30,708 bases of DNA from Oscillospiraceae bacterium (GTDB lineage: Bacteria > Bacillota > Clostridia > Oscillospirales > Oscillospiraceae), in NCBI GenBank assembly GCA_018265835.1, contig JABLYK010000012.1:21659-52366 (forward strand). The letters run 5' to 3'. Position numbers and translations under genes: made by a program. The notes below the pieces were generated by a model. The model did not search any database and was not told the origin of the DNA. It saw only the letters and a list, made by a program, of their open reading frames with translations. Each line of letters opens with the position of its first letter. Positions within the stretch are counted from its first letter, which is position 1. Below are positions 14,179 to 23,337 of the stretch, piece after piece.

Positions 14179-17100
14179 TTATTCTATGGTTTTAGCCGCC
14201 TCTTCGAGCGAAAGCTCGATCACGCGGGAAACGCCCTTTTCCTGCATGGTGACGCCGAACAGATGGTCGGCCTCCTCCATCGTGCCGCGCCGGTGCGTAA
14301 TGACCAGAAACTGCGTGTTCTTGGACATCGTGCGCATATACTCCGCAAAGCGCGTAACGTTTGCTTCATCGAGCGCGGCCTCGATCTCGTCCATGACGCA
14401 AAACGGCGTGGGGCGCACCTTCAAAATGGCGAAGTACAGCGCGATGGCCACAAACGCCATCTCGCCGCCGGACATGAGACTGATGGTGGACAGCGCCTTG
14501 CCGGGCGGCTGCACCTTGATCTCGATGCCGCAGTCGAGCACATGCTCCGGGTCTTCGAGCACGAGCGCCGCCTTGCCGCCGCCGAACAGCTCCAGAAACG
14601 TCCGGCGGAACGCCTCGTCGATGGCCTGGAACTCGCGGACGAAGATCTCTTCCATTTCCGTGGTAATGTCCGTGATGATACCGGTCAGCTCGCGCTTGGC
14701 CTTGAGCACGTCATCGCGCTGCCCGGTGAGGAATTCATAGCGTGTGTTCACGCGTTCAAACTCGTCGATCGCGCCGAGGTTCGGCGTGCCGAGGGCGTTG
14801 ATGCTGCGGCGCAGCTCGGCGATGCGCTTGTTCGCCTTGGCCATGCTCTCGATTGGCTGGCGCAGCGATTGCGCTGCGCTGTGGCTGAGTTCGTAGCTGT
14901 CCCACAGCTTGTCGAGCAGTTGCTTTTCCTCCAGATCGGCAGCCAGCTTCTTCTGCTCGAAGCGGGAGACGAGCCCCTGCATATCCAGCAGGTCGCGGTT
15001 GCGCTCCTGCGCCTGCCGGTCAGCCTTCGTGCGCATCCCCTCCAGCTCCAGACGCTTGGCGCTGCACGCGGCAAGGTCGGCCTTCATGGTCTCGATGCGC
15101 GATTGCAGCTCGGCCAGACGCGCTTCCTTCTCCTGAAGCTGTGTGTGCAGTGCGGCCGTGCCGCGCTCTTCCTGCGTGATCTGCGCCAGACGCTCCTCCC
15201 GGCTGCCGGCCAGTTCCTGAAACAGCGCCTCAATCTGCTGTGCCGTGCGCTCCATCGTCTCGCGCTCGGCGCAGAGCGACGCCTCCTGCGCACGCAGCCC
15301 GGCAAGCCGCTCGGCCAGCTCCTGCCGGCGCTGGTCAAACCGCTCGCGCCCATCGGAGCTGTCGCTCCGTGCCTGACGCACAGCGTCCAGCTCGCGCTCA
15401 GTGCGCTCCGCGTCGGCGCGCGCCTGTACAATGCGCGCCTGATTTGCCTCCTGTGCCGCACGGGCATCGGCAAGCTGCGCGTTCTGCCCGGCAATCGCGT
15501 CGTGCGCAGCGGTGATGAGCAGCGCGCACTGGGCGCATTCGCTCTCCACCGCGTGCAGCGCTTCCTGCGCGGCTTCCATCTGCGTCTGTGCATTCTCCTG
15601 CAGGGTGCGCGCCGTTTCGAGCGCCGTCTGTGCATCGGCAAAGCGCGTCTCACACTGCAGCTTTTCTTCGGAAAGTGTTTCTTTGGTACGCTGCAGGCGT
15701 TTCAGCTCGTTTGCGCGGGATATGATGCCGCTGCCCCGCGCGGCGCTGCCGCCGGTGAGCGAGCCACCCGCGTTGACGAGCTGCCCGTCGAGCGTCACAA
15801 TGCGAAAGCGGTTGCTGTTCCGGCAGGAGATCGAGATTGCGTCCTGCAGCGACTGCGCCACGATCGTGCGGCCCAAAAGATTCCCGACGATCTCGGCGTA
15901 CCGCCGGTCGCACGTGACCAGATCGGCGGCGACGCCGACATAGCCCGGCTCCCGCTCCGGGACACCGTTCAGGCGCGTGCCGCGGATGGTGTCCAGCGGC
16001 AGGAAGGTGGCCCGGCCCGCATCCCGGCGCTTGAGCAGCTCGATGGCTGCGGCGCCGTGCTGCTGCGTGTCCACCACGATATTCTGCATCGCGGCGCCGA
16101 GCGCCGTTTCGACGGCGAGGGCATAGCGGTCATCCGTCTTGATCAGGTTCGCCACCGGGCCGTGTACGCCGCGCAGCGCGCCGCGCTCGGCTTCACGCAT
16201 CACGGTTTTGACGGCCTTGGAGAAGCCCTCGTATTCCTTTTCCATTTCGGCGAGCATGTTCAGGCGCGACTCGGTCGAGCGCAGATCAATCGTCAGCGTG
16301 GACAAACGCTCCTGCTGCTGCCGCAGCTCCCGCTCGCACGCAGCCGTCTGTTCCGCGCGCCGCTTTTGCTCTGCGCGCAGATCGGCGCAGTGCTGCCCGG
16401 CCTGCTCTTTCGCCCGCAGCTTTTCCTGCTGCTGCGTCTCCAGTCCGGCCAGGCGCTCGCCCGCCTGCGCCGCGTCGGCGACGATGACGTTTTCCCGATC
16501 CAGCAGTTCCTGCGACTGACCTGCCAGCATCGTAATCGTCGTGCGGCACTGCGCCAGCGCAGCGCTGACTGCGTTTTCCTTTGCAAGCAGCTCGGCAAAC
16601 GCCCGCTCGGCCGCGCCGGAGTCCTCCGCGTTCGCTTCGATCTGCGCAATCACCTGCTCCGCCTGCTGCTGCAGCGCCGCTTTTTCCGCGTCGATGGCAG
16701 CCAGACGTTCGCGCTGCTGCGCAATCTGCGCCTGCAGTGCGTTGACGCGGTCTGCCTGTTCGGAGACCTCCAGACGCATCCGTTCGATCGTCTCGGAGCT
16801 GTTGCGCATATTCGCGCGCAGAACGGCGGCAGCCGATTCGCACTCCGCCGCAGCAGTCTCCGTCTCGGAAATGCGGGCGCGCGTCGTCTCCGCCTCCAGG
16901 TCTTTTTCCCGCATTTTCTGCGAAATATTCTCCGCCGACGCATAAAGCTGCTCCAGCTCGCGCTGCGCGCCGGTGAGATTGTCCTTCGCCGTCCGATAGT
17001 CGCGGTCCACCGTCTCGGCCTGCTCCTTCAGGCGGTCGAGCGTCTCCATCCAGACGGAGACCTCCAGATCCTTGAGCGCACTGCGCAGGTCCAGATATTT

Positions 17101-17739
17101 GCGCGCTGTGGCCGCCTGCTCGCGCAGCGGGCCAACCTGCAGTTCCAGCTCGTCCACCTTGTCGTTGATGCGCAGAAGGTTTTCCTCCGTGCGCGCAAGC
17201 TTGCGCTCCGACTCCTCCTTGCGGTAGCGGTAGCGGGAAATGCCCGCCGCTTCCTCAAAGATCTCGCGCCGCTCGTTGCTCTTACCGGCAACGATCTCGG
17301 CAATCCGTCCCTGCCCGATGATGGAATACCCGTCCCGGCCAAGGCCAGTGTCCATCAGCAGCTCATTGATATCGCGCAGGCGGCATGCCTCACGGTTGAT
17401 ATAGTATTCGCTCTCGCCGCTGCGGTAATAGCGGCGGGTAATCATAACCTCGGTATTCTCGGTGTCAAAAATGCCGGCACTGTTGTCAAGGATCAGTGAA
17501 ACCTGCGCAAAGCCGAGTGCGCCGCGTTTTTCCGTGCCGCCAAAAATGACGTCCTCCATTTTGCCGCCGCGCAGCGTTTTGGTGCGCTGCTCGCCCATGA
17601 CCCACAAGATCGCGTCCGAAATATTCGACTTGCCGGAGCCGTTCGGGCCGACGATGGCGGTAATATCCTGCTCAAAGGTCAGCCGCGTCTTATCCGGAAA
17701 CGACTTGAACCCCTGAATTTCCAAAGCCTTTAAGTACAA
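14179..17739 (-). CDS. smc: Chromosome segregation protein SMC
   Basis: About 1186 residues, the normal SMC length. SMC dimers with ScpA/ScpB compact and resolve newly replicated chromosomes. Walker A GPNGSGKS is at 31-38. Two long coiled-coil arms flank a hinge (around the TVMREAERGALRGVHGPVANLI segment and the Gly-rich GGSLTGGSAARGSG stretch). The C-terminal head has the MSGGE signature and the Walker B FCVMDEIEAALDEANV. The start is set at the TTG at 17739: family members begin MYLKALE-like and AGAGGG sits 6 bases before it. The in-frame ATG at 17745 directly abuts that site and is less likely. It is the first gene of an eight-gene operon. Confidence 0.96.
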   Translation of the reverse strand: MYLKALEIQGFKSFPDKTRLTFEQDITAIVGPNGSGKSNISDAILWVMGEQRTKTLRGGKMEDVIFGGTEKRGALGFAQVSLILDNSAGIFDTENTEVMITRRYYRSGESEYYINREACRLRDINELLMDTGLGRDGYSIIGQGRIAEIVAGKSNERREIFEEAAGISRYRYRKEESERKLARTEENLLRINDKVDELELQVGPLREQAATARKYLDLRSALKDLEVSVWMETLDRLKEQAETVDRDYRTAKDNLTGAQRELEQLYASAENISQKMREKDLEAETTRARISETETAAAECESAAAVLRANMRNSSETIERMRLEVSEQADRVNALQAQIAQQRERLAAIDAEKAALQQQAEQVIAQIEANAEDSGAAERAFAELLAKENAVSAALAQCRTTITMLAGQSQELLDRENVIVADAAQAGERLAGLETQQQEKLRAKEQAGQHCADLRAEQKRRAEQTAACERELRQQQERLSTLTIDLRSTESRLNMLAEMEKEYEGFSKAVKTVMREAERGALRGVHGPVANLIKTDDRYALAVETALGAAMQNIVVDTQQHGAAAIELLKRRDAGRATFLPLDTIRGTRLNGVPEREPGYVGVAADLVTCDRRYAEIVGNLLGRTIVAQSLQDAISISCRNSNRFRIVTLDGQLVNAGGSLTGGSAARGSGIISRANELKRLQRTKETLSEEKLQCETRFADAQTALETARTLQENAQTQMEAAQEALHAVESECAQCALLITAAHDAIAGQNAQLADARAAQEANQARIVQARADAERTERELDAVRQARSDSSDGRERFDQRRQELAERLAGLRAQEASLCAERETMERTAQQIEALFQELAGSREERLAQITQEERGTAALHTQLQEKEARLAELQSRIETMKADLAACSAKRLELEGMRTKADRQAQERNRDLLDMQGLVSRFEQKKLAADLEEKQLLDKLWDSYELSHSAAQSLRQPIESMAKANKRIAELRRSINALGTPNLGAIDEFERVNTRYEFLTGQRDDVLKAKRELTGIITDITTEMEEIFVREFQAIDEAFRRTFLELFGGGKAALVLEDPEHVLDCGIEIKVQPPGKALSTISLMSGGEMAFVAIALYFAILKVRPTPFCVMDEIEAALDEANVTRFAEYMRTMSKNTQFLVITHRRGTMEEADHLFGVTMQEKGVSRVIELSLEEAAKTIE

Positions 17740-17786
17740 CTGCATCCCTCTTACAGATGAAAAATTTGCATACAAACACAAAGTAA

Positions 17787-17815
17787 AGTATACCGCCGAA
17801 TTTGTCATTTTGCAA
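17787..17815 (-). promoter_or_regulatory. Sigma-A promoter of the smc operon
   Basis: On the minus strand, TTGCAA (17815-17810), 17 bases, TATACT (17792-17787). The predicted start near 17780 leaves a leader of about 40 bases before smc. Confidence 0.75.
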
Positions 17816-17848
17816 CGATGGATTTCGCGGTTCTTCCACCCCGTATAC

Positions 17849-17890
17849 AAAAAATCAGGTACTGCCCGCAAAATCAAGGCAGTACCTGAT
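17849..17890 (-). terminator. Intrinsic terminator after rnc
   Basis: Perfect 13-bp stem, 17854-17866 against 17878-17890, with an 11-base loop. On the minus strand it is followed by a run of six T residues, 6 bases after the rnc stop. It separates the rnc operon from the smc promoter. Confidence 0.92.
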
Positions 17891-17896
17891 CCAAAT

Positions 17897-18574
17897 TTAA
17901 GCTTCCATGCGCTCCAGCGCGCATTTCGCAGCGGACTGTTCCGCTTCCTTTTTCGTCCGGCCAGTGCCCCGGCCGATCTCCGCACCGTTGAGCAGAACGT
18001 TCATCGTAAACGATTTGTTGTGATCCGGTCCGCTCTCGGACAGAAGCGTGTATTCCAGCGCCTGCCCCGGCTTGCGCTGCACGCGCTCCTGCAGGTCGGT
18101 CTTATAGTCCGCAACGTGGTGCATCTGCCCTTCGGCAAGGCCGGTCAGGATGTGATCGAGAATGAACCGCTGCGCGCTCTCCAAGCCGCCATCCAGATAG
18201 ATTGCGGCAATGATCGCCTCCACAGCGTCCGCCAGAATCGACGGGCGCTCGCGCCCGCCGTTGCGCGTTTCTCCATGCCCCAGCCGGATATAGCTGCCGA
18301 GCCCCAGCTCCAGCGCCACAGCGTGCAGGCTCTGCTCGCACACCAGCTCCGCACGCAGGCGGCTCAGCTTCCCCTCCGGCATGTCCGGGTACAGGCGGTA
18401 CAGCCGCGTGGCCGTCACCATGCCGAGGACGGAATCCCCCAAAAACTCCAGCCGCTCGTTGCTCGTACAGCCGCGCGCGCGGTTTTCGTTGGCATAAGAG
18501 CTGTGCATCAGCGCGTTTTGCAGCAGCCGCTGGTCATGGAACGTATAGCCGATCCGGGCTTCCAGTGTCTCCAT
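17897..18574 (-). CDS. rnc: Ribonuclease III
   Basis: A 225-residue double-strand-specific RNase that processes rRNA precursors and structured mRNAs. The catalytic signature NERLEFLGDSVL is at 39-50, and DAVEAIIAAIYLDGG carries the second acidic pair. The C-terminal double-stranded RNA-binding domain starts near residue 155 (DYKTDLQE) and ends with GTGRTKKEAEQSAAKCAL. The ATG at 18574 is preferred over the in-frame GTG at 18580 because GGAGG is 7 bases upstream of it. It lies 2 bases after the plsX stop. No acpP gene lies between plsX and rnc. Confidence 0.96.
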   Translation of the reverse strand: METLEARIGYTFHDQRLLQNALMHSSYANENRARGCTSNERLEFLGDSVLGMVTATRLYRLYPDMPEGKLSRLRAELVCEQSLHAVALELGLGSYIRLGHGETRNGGRERPSILADAVEAIIAAIYLDGGLESAQRFILDHILTGLAEGQMHHVADYKTDLQERVQRKPGQALEYTLLSESGPDHNKSFTMNVLLNGAEIGRGTGRTKKEAEQSAAKCALERMEA

Positions 18575-18576
18575 AA

Positions 18577-19605
18577 TCACGCCTCCGGCGCTGCCGCCGG
18601 CTGCGTCAGGCGCATATAGTCCATATTGTTCGTGATCTCGTCGATGATGCCGGAATCGGCAAACAGCATTGCCTGACGGATGGCGTTGAACACGGCGCGG
18701 TCGTCGGACGAGCCGTGCGCCTTAATGACCGGGCGGCTGATGCCCAGCATGGCGGTACCGCCGACCTCGTTCGGGTCGAGCGCCTTTTTCAGCCCGCTGA
18801 ACTCGCTTTTGATCGCCAGAGCCGCGAGCTTGTTCTTGAGATTCCGGTAAAACATCCCCTTGAGCTGCTTGAGCATAAACTTCGTCGTGCCCTCGATGCC
18901 CTTGAGCAGGACGTTTCCCGTGAATCCGTCCGTCACAACGACGTCCACATCACCGCTCAGAAGCTGCGAGGCCTCCACGTTGCCGATGAAACGGATGCGT
19001 CCCTGTGTGTCCGCCTCCCGGAGCAGCGCAAACGTCTCGTGCTGGAGCTTGCCGCCCTTGTGCTCCTCCGTACCGTTGCTGAGCAGGCCCACGCGCGGCT
19101 CGTCGCAGCCAAGCATCCGCTTGGAATAGAAGCTGCCCATGTAGGCAAACTGGAGCAGATACTCCGGCGTGCACTCCACATTTGCGCCGCAGTCGATGAG
19201 CATCACGCCCTTGCCGCCGTTCGGCAGCACAGGCGCGAGCGCCGCGCGGCGGATGCCGCGGATGCGCTTGACGGTGAGCGTCGCGCCGGTCAGCAGCGCT
19301 CCGGTGCTCCCGGCGGATACGACCGCGTCGCCCGCGCCGTCATGCAGCATTTTGAGCGCGACGGCCATGGAGGAGTCCTTCTTCCGGCGGGTCGCGGTGC
19401 TGGGGTCATCGTCCATCGTGATGATCTCACGCGCATCTACAATCTGCGCTACGGTTGCCTTCTCCGCTTCCAGACAGGCTTCGACGGCCTCCTTCCGGCC
19501 GACCAGCACGATCTCCGCACCCAGCTCCTTCTGCGCCTGCAGCGCGCCTTTGACAATCGCCTGCGGGGCGTTGTCACCGCCCATGGCGTCCACAATGATC
19601 CTCAT
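18577..19605 (-). CDS. plsX: Phosphate acyltransferase PlsX
   Basis: A 342-residue peripheral membrane enzyme that converts acyl-ACP to acyl-phosphate, the donor for PlsY in phosphatidic acid synthesis. Markers are IVDAMGGDNAP (3-13), VSAGSTGALLTGA, LIDCGANVECTPEYLLQFA, LSNGTEEHKG, VVTDGFTGNVLLKGIEG and the closing GGTAMLGI. Length is normal. Its ATG overlaps the trmFO stop by 4 bases, with AAGGAGG inside the trmFO end. Confidence 0.97.
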   Translation of the reverse strand: MRIIVDAMGGDNAPQAIVKGALQAQKELGAEIVLVGRKEAVEACLEAEKATVAQIVDAREIITMDDDPSTATRRKKDSSMAVALKMLHDGAGDAVVSAGSTGALLTGATLTVKRIRGIRRAALAPVLPNGGKGVMLIDCGANVECTPEYLLQFAYMGSFYSKRMLGCDEPRVGLLSNGTEEHKGGKLQHETFALLREADTQGRIRFIGNVEASQLLSGDVDVVVTDGFTGNVLLKGIEGTTKFMLKQLKGMFYRNLKNKLAALAIKSEFSGLKKALDPNEVGGTAMLGISRPVIKAHGSSDDRAVFNAIRQAMLFADSGIIDEITNNMDYMRLTQPAAAPEA

Positions 19606-20915
19606 ACTCGAAAGACCTCCTTCTGTTTCAGCTTGTCCAAAATCTGCAGAGACCGCGCCGAAATCTCGGCGTTTTTGTTCCGCTTGCCGCGCACGCGGTG
19701 ATCCAGCGGCGTAATAATGCCAAAGTTGATGTTCATCGGCTGAAAGTCGCCGACACTGCCGCCGGATACGTACAGGCCGAGCGCGCCGATAGCCGTCTCC
19801 TGCGGGAAATCCACCGGCTCCAGCCCCAGCACCTGCGCCGCCGTCTCAATGCCGACGAGCATACCGGACGCACACGACTCCACGTACCCTTCCACGCCGG
19901 TCATCTGCCCGGCGAAATGGATGCGCGGCTCGCGGCGGAGGCGATAGTACCGGTCGAGCATCTGCGGGGCGTTCAGATACGTATTGCGGTGCATGACGCC
20001 GTAGCGCACAAACTCCGCGTTGCGCAGTGCAGGGATCATGGAAAACACGCGCTTCTGCTCGCCGAACGTCAGGTGCGTCTGGAAGCCGACGATGTTATAG
20101 AGCGTGCCCTCGGCATTGTCACGCCGGAGCTGCACAACCGCGTAATTTTCCGCCCCTGTGCGCGGGTCGCGCAGGCCGACGGGCTTGAGCGGGCCGTAGC
20201 GAAGCGTATCCTCCCCGCGGCGCGCCATGACCTCCACGGGCATGCAGCCCTCGAACACCGCGCCGTCGTCAAACCCGTGCACCGGTGCTTCTCTGGCCGC
20301 GCACAGCTCGCGCACAAACGCAGTATATTCCTCCTGCGTCATCGGGCAGTTTACATAATCCGCCGTCCCCTTGTCATAGCGCGAGGCAAAAAAGGCGCTG
20401 TCCATATCGACGCTCTCGAGCGTCACGATCGGCGCGACGGCATCGTAAAAATGCAGATCGAACTCCGGGCACAGGCGCTGGATCGTATCGGCCATGGCGT
20501 CGCTGGTCAGCGGGCCGGTGGCGATGACGACCTCGCCGTCCGGAATTTCCGTGGCTTCTTCCTCAACGACAGCAATCATCGGGTGGCTGCGGATTTTTTC
20601 GGTAATGTATTTTGCAAACCCCTCCCGATCCACGGCGAGCGCGCCGCCGGCGGCGACGCGGTGGCGATCCGCGCTCTCCAGAATCAGCGAATCCAGCCGG
20701 CGCAGCTCCTCCTTGAGCAGGCCGACCGCGTTCGTCAACTCATCGCTGCGCAGGGAGTTGGAGCACACCAGCTCCGCAAAGTCCGGCGACACGTGCGCCG
20801 GTGTATATTTTTTCGGCTTCATCTCGATCAGGCGGACCGGGATGCCGCGCTTCGCAAGCTGCCACGCGCATTCACATCCGGCGAGTCCCGCCCCGATGAC
20901 GGTTACGGTTGTCAT
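19602..20915 (-). CDS. trmFO: TrmFO: folate/FAD-dependent tRNA m5U54 methyltransferase
   Basis: A 437-residue flavoprotein that methylates uridine 54 of tRNA using 5,10-methylene-THF and reduced FAD. The N-terminal GAGLAGCECA (8-17) binds FAD. VCSNSLRSDEL, GGALAVDREGFA, VVIATGPLTSDA, YVNCPMTQEEY, PVEVMARRGEDTLRYGPLKPVGL and the C-terminal GQMTGVEGYVESCASG are strongly conserved family blocks. Length is normal. GGAGG is 7 bases before the ATG. The topA-trmFO order is common in Firmicutes. Confidence 0.97.
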   Translation of the reverse strand: MTTVTVIGAGLAGCECAWQLAKRGIPVRLIEMKPKKYTPAHVSPDFAELVCSNSLRSDELTNAVGLLKEELRRLDSLILESADRHRVAAGGALAVDREGFAKYITEKIRSHPMIAVVEEEATEIPDGEVVIATGPLTSDAMADTIQRLCPEFDLHFYDAVAPIVTLESVDMDSAFFASRYDKGTADYVNCPMTQEEYTAFVRELCAAREAPVHGFDDGAVFEGCMPVEVMARRGEDTLRYGPLKPVGLRDPRTGAENYAVVQLRRDNAEGTLYNIVGFQTHLTFGEQKRVFSMIPALRNAEFVRYGVMHRNTYLNAPQMLDRYYRLRREPRIHFAGQMTGVEGYVESCASGMLVGIETAAQVLGLEPVDFPQETAIGALGLYVSGGSVGDFQPMNINFGIITPLDHRVRGKRNKNAEISARSLQILDKLKQKEVFRV

Positions 20916-20934
20916 AGCATTCCTCCGTTCGAAC

Positions 20935-20964
20935 TCTCAAACAAATACCGGTACCTGTTTGAGA
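20935..20964. repeat. Inverted repeat upstream of trmFO
   Basis: TCTCAAACA (20935-20943) and TGTTTGAGA (20956-20964) form a 9-bp inverted repeat around a central TACCGGTA palindrome (20946-20953). It ends about 5 bases before the trmFO ribosome binding site, so it could affect initiation or be a protein-binding site. No protein is known for it here. Confidence 0.4.
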
Positions 20965-20997
20965 AAGTTTGCGCGCCATAAGACTCTATTGCAAACT

Positions 20998-21018
20998 GAG
21001 GCGGCCAGAGGCCGCCTC
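20998..21018 (-). terminator. GC-rich hairpin after topA
   Basis: GAGGCGGCC (20998-21006) and GGCCGCCTC (21010-21018) pair with an AGA loop, starting 11 bases after the topA stop. The minus-strand tail (AGTTTGC) has little T, so it may be an mRNA 3'-end or processing structure rather than a full terminator. Confidence 0.4.
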
Positions 21019-21029
21019 CAGATATCGTG

Positions 21030-23318
21030 TCAGGTTTCTTCTTTCGGTTTGGCCGCAGCTTTTTTCGTGGCGGCTGTTTTTTTGGCAGCGGGCTTTTTCG
21101 CAGCAGTCGTTTTCCTGGCAGCAGGTTTCTTCGCCGGAGCCGCTTCAGCGGGCGGCGCCGTCTCTGCGGGCACTTCGGCCTTCGGCTCCGCGTCCGTCTT
21201 CGCTTTCCGTTTGTAGCCGCGCTTTTCCTCCGGCACGAAGCTCTTGCACTCTGGGTTGATGCAGAACGCCTTCTTCGCGCCCTTTCCAGCCGGCTTGAAC
21301 AGCGTTTTGCCACAGTCCGGACAGAAGTCCTTCGTCGGCACCTCCCACGACATGAAGCCGCATTCCTGTCCGCGCTCGCAGGCGTAGAACGTGTACCCCT
21401 TGCGGGATGTGCGCTTGAGGATGCGTCCGCCGCATTTGGGACATTTGCCGGGCATCTCTACCACCAGCGGCTTGGTGAACGTGCACTCCGGATAGCCAGG
21501 GCACGCCAAAAAGCGCCCGAACCGGCCGGATTTCACGACCATCTGGCGGCCGCAGACGTCGCACACCTCGTCGGACAGTTCATCCGGAACCTTGATGTGC
21601 TTGCCCTCCAGCTTCGTCTCCGCATCCTGCAGTTCCCGGTCGAACTGACCGTAGAACGAGCTGAGCACGTCCTTCCACGGGATGGCGCTCGTCTCGATCC
21701 GGTCGAGATCACTTTCCATGTGCGCGGTAAATTTCAAATCGACGATGTCCTGGAAATAGTCCTCCATCAGCTGCGTGACGACCTCGCCCAGATTCGTCGG
21801 GCGCAGATAGCGCCCCTCCTTGACGACATAGCCGCGGCTGGTGATGGTGGAGATCGTCGGCGCATAGGTGGACGGGCGGCCAATGCCCTTTTCCTCCATG
21901 GCTCGGATCAGCGTCGCCTCCGTGTAGCGCGTGGGCGGCTGGGTGAACTGCTGCTCCTTCGTGACCTTCACGAGCTCGACCGCATCGCCCTGCTGCAGCG
22001 CCGGCAGCGGACGGCGGATCTCGCTGGACTCCTCGTCCTTCGCCTCCTCGTACACGGCGGTGTAGCCAGCAAAGCGCTGCTCCGAGTAGTTCGCGCGGAA
22101 GAGATACCCGGCGGACTCCGCGTCCACAACGACGTTGTCATACACCGCGTTCGCCATCTGGCAGGCGGTAAAGCGTCCCCAGATCAGGCGGTACAGGCGG
22201 TATTGCTCCTGCGTCAGATCCTTGCGCACCGCGTCGGGCGTGAGCGTCACGTCCGTCGGGCGGATGGCCTCGTGCGCATCCTGCGCACCGGCCTTGGTCT
22301 TGAACGTGCGCGGGCTGCCGGGATAATACTCCGCGCCGTAGTGCGAGATGATAAACGATTTCGCCGCCTGCAGCGCTTCGTCAGACAGGCGCTGCGAGTC
22401 GGTACGCATATACGTGATGAGACCGATCGTGCCGCGGCCGGTGATATCCACGCCCTCATAGAGCTGCTGCGCGATGGACATCGTGCGCCGGGGCGTCATG
22501 CCCAGACGGCGGGACGCCTCCTGCTGCAGCGTGGAGGTGATGAACGGGGGCGACGGGCTGCGCTGCTTCTGCCCGCGCTTGACGTTGTGAATCCGAAACG
22601 GCGACGCGGACACCGCCTCAATGATACGGTCGGCCTCGGCCTCGCCCGGCACATCCATCTTTTTTTCCGTCGTGCCGTAAAAGCGGGCGGTGAACTGCTC
22701 TCCCGCTTCGCCGCAGCCAAGCAGCGCGTCGAGCAGCCAATACTCCTCGCTCTGGAAATTGCGGATCTCGTTTTCCCGATCCACCACAATGCGCGTGGCC
22801 ACGGACTGCACGCGCCCCGCCGAAAGGCCGGGCTTGATCTTCTTCCACAGCAGCGGGCTGAGCTTGTAGCCCACGATGCGGTCGAGAATGCGGCGCGCCT
22901 GCTGCGCGTCCACAAGGTCCTGATCAATCTCGCGCGGGTGCTGAATGCTCTCCGTGACGACCTTCTTCGTGATCTCGTTGAACGTCACGCGCTTGGCCTT
23001 TTCATCGTTCAGATCCAGCAGTTCCTTCAAATGCCACGAGATGGCCTCGCCCTCGCGGTCCGGGTCGGTTGCGAGATAGACGGTGTTCGCGGCCTTCGAT
23101 TTCTTCTTCAAATCGTCGATCACGTCTTCCCGGCCCTTGACGGGCAGGTATTTCGGCACAAAACCGCCCTCGATATCGACGCCCAGCGTGCTTTTCGGCA
23201 GGTCACGCAGGTGCCCCATCGAGGCTACCACCTTATAATTCGACCCCAGATATTTTTCAATCGTTCTGGCCTTCGCCGGAGATTCCACGATCACCAGATC
23301 CGTCTTTGCTTTTGCCAT
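21030..23318 (-). CDS. topA: DNA topoisomerase I with zinc fingers and basic tail
   Basis: A 762-residue type IA topoisomerase that relaxes negative supercoils. The TOPRIM domain has IVESPAKARTIEKYL (10-24) and the metal motif DPDREGE (85-91). The catalytic tyrosine is Tyr303 in ITYMRTDS. Three C-terminal Cys4 zinc ribbons follow (CDVCG...CPGYPEC, CPKCGG...CERGQEC, CPDCGK...CINPEC). The last 50 or so residues form a Lys/Ala/Pro tail of KKPAA, KKTAA and KKAAA units, like histone H1 or HU-type tails. The start at 23318 (MAKAKTDLVIVES) has AGAGGAC upstream and is preferred over the ATG at 23363. It lies 19 bases after dprA. Confidence 0.97.
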   Translation of the reverse strand: MAKAKTDLVIVESPAKARTIEKYLGSNYKVVASMGHLRDLPKSTLGVDIEGGFVPKYLPVKGREDVIDDLKKKSKAANTVYLATDPDREGEAISWHLKELLDLNDEKAKRVTFNEITKKVVTESIQHPREIDQDLVDAQQARRILDRIVGYKLSPLLWKKIKPGLSAGRVQSVATRIVVDRENEIRNFQSEEYWLLDALLGCGEAGEQFTARFYGTTEKKMDVPGEAEADRIIEAVSASPFRIHNVKRGQKQRSPSPPFITSTLQQEASRRLGMTPRRTMSIAQQLYEGVDITGRGTIGLITYMRTDSQRLSDEALQAAKSFIISHYGAEYYPGSPRTFKTKAGAQDAHEAIRPTDVTLTPDAVRKDLTQEQYRLYRLIWGRFTACQMANAVYDNVVVDAESAGYLFRANYSEQRFAGYTAVYEEAKDEESSEIRRPLPALQQGDAVELVKVTKEQQFTQPPTRYTEATLIRAMEEKGIGRPSTYAPTISTITSRGYVVKEGRYLRPTNLGEVVTQLMEDYFQDIVDLKFTAHMESDLDRIETSAIPWKDVLSSFYGQFDRELQDAETKLEGKHIKVPDELSDEVCDVCGRQMVVKSGRFGRFLACPGYPECTFTKPLVVEMPGKCPKCGGRILKRTSRKGYTFYACERGQECGFMSWEVPTKDFCPDCGKTLFKPAGKGAKKAFCINPECKSFVPEEKRGYKRKAKTDAEPKAEVPAETAPPAEAAPAKKPAARKTTAAKKPAAKKTAATKKAAAKPKEET

Positions 23319-23337
23319 TCGGAATAGTCCTCTTTCC

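Noticed and set aside
14263..17499. Very long plus-strand open frame (1078 codons) opposite smc
   Set aside because: The minus strand encodes an unmistakable SMC. The plus frame is Arg/Leu/Ala-rich low-information sequence, as expected opposite a GC-rich coiled-coil gene.
21027..23327. Long plus-strand open frame opposite topA
   Set aside because: It is a shadow of TopA, with Arg/His/Leu-rich composition and no motifs.
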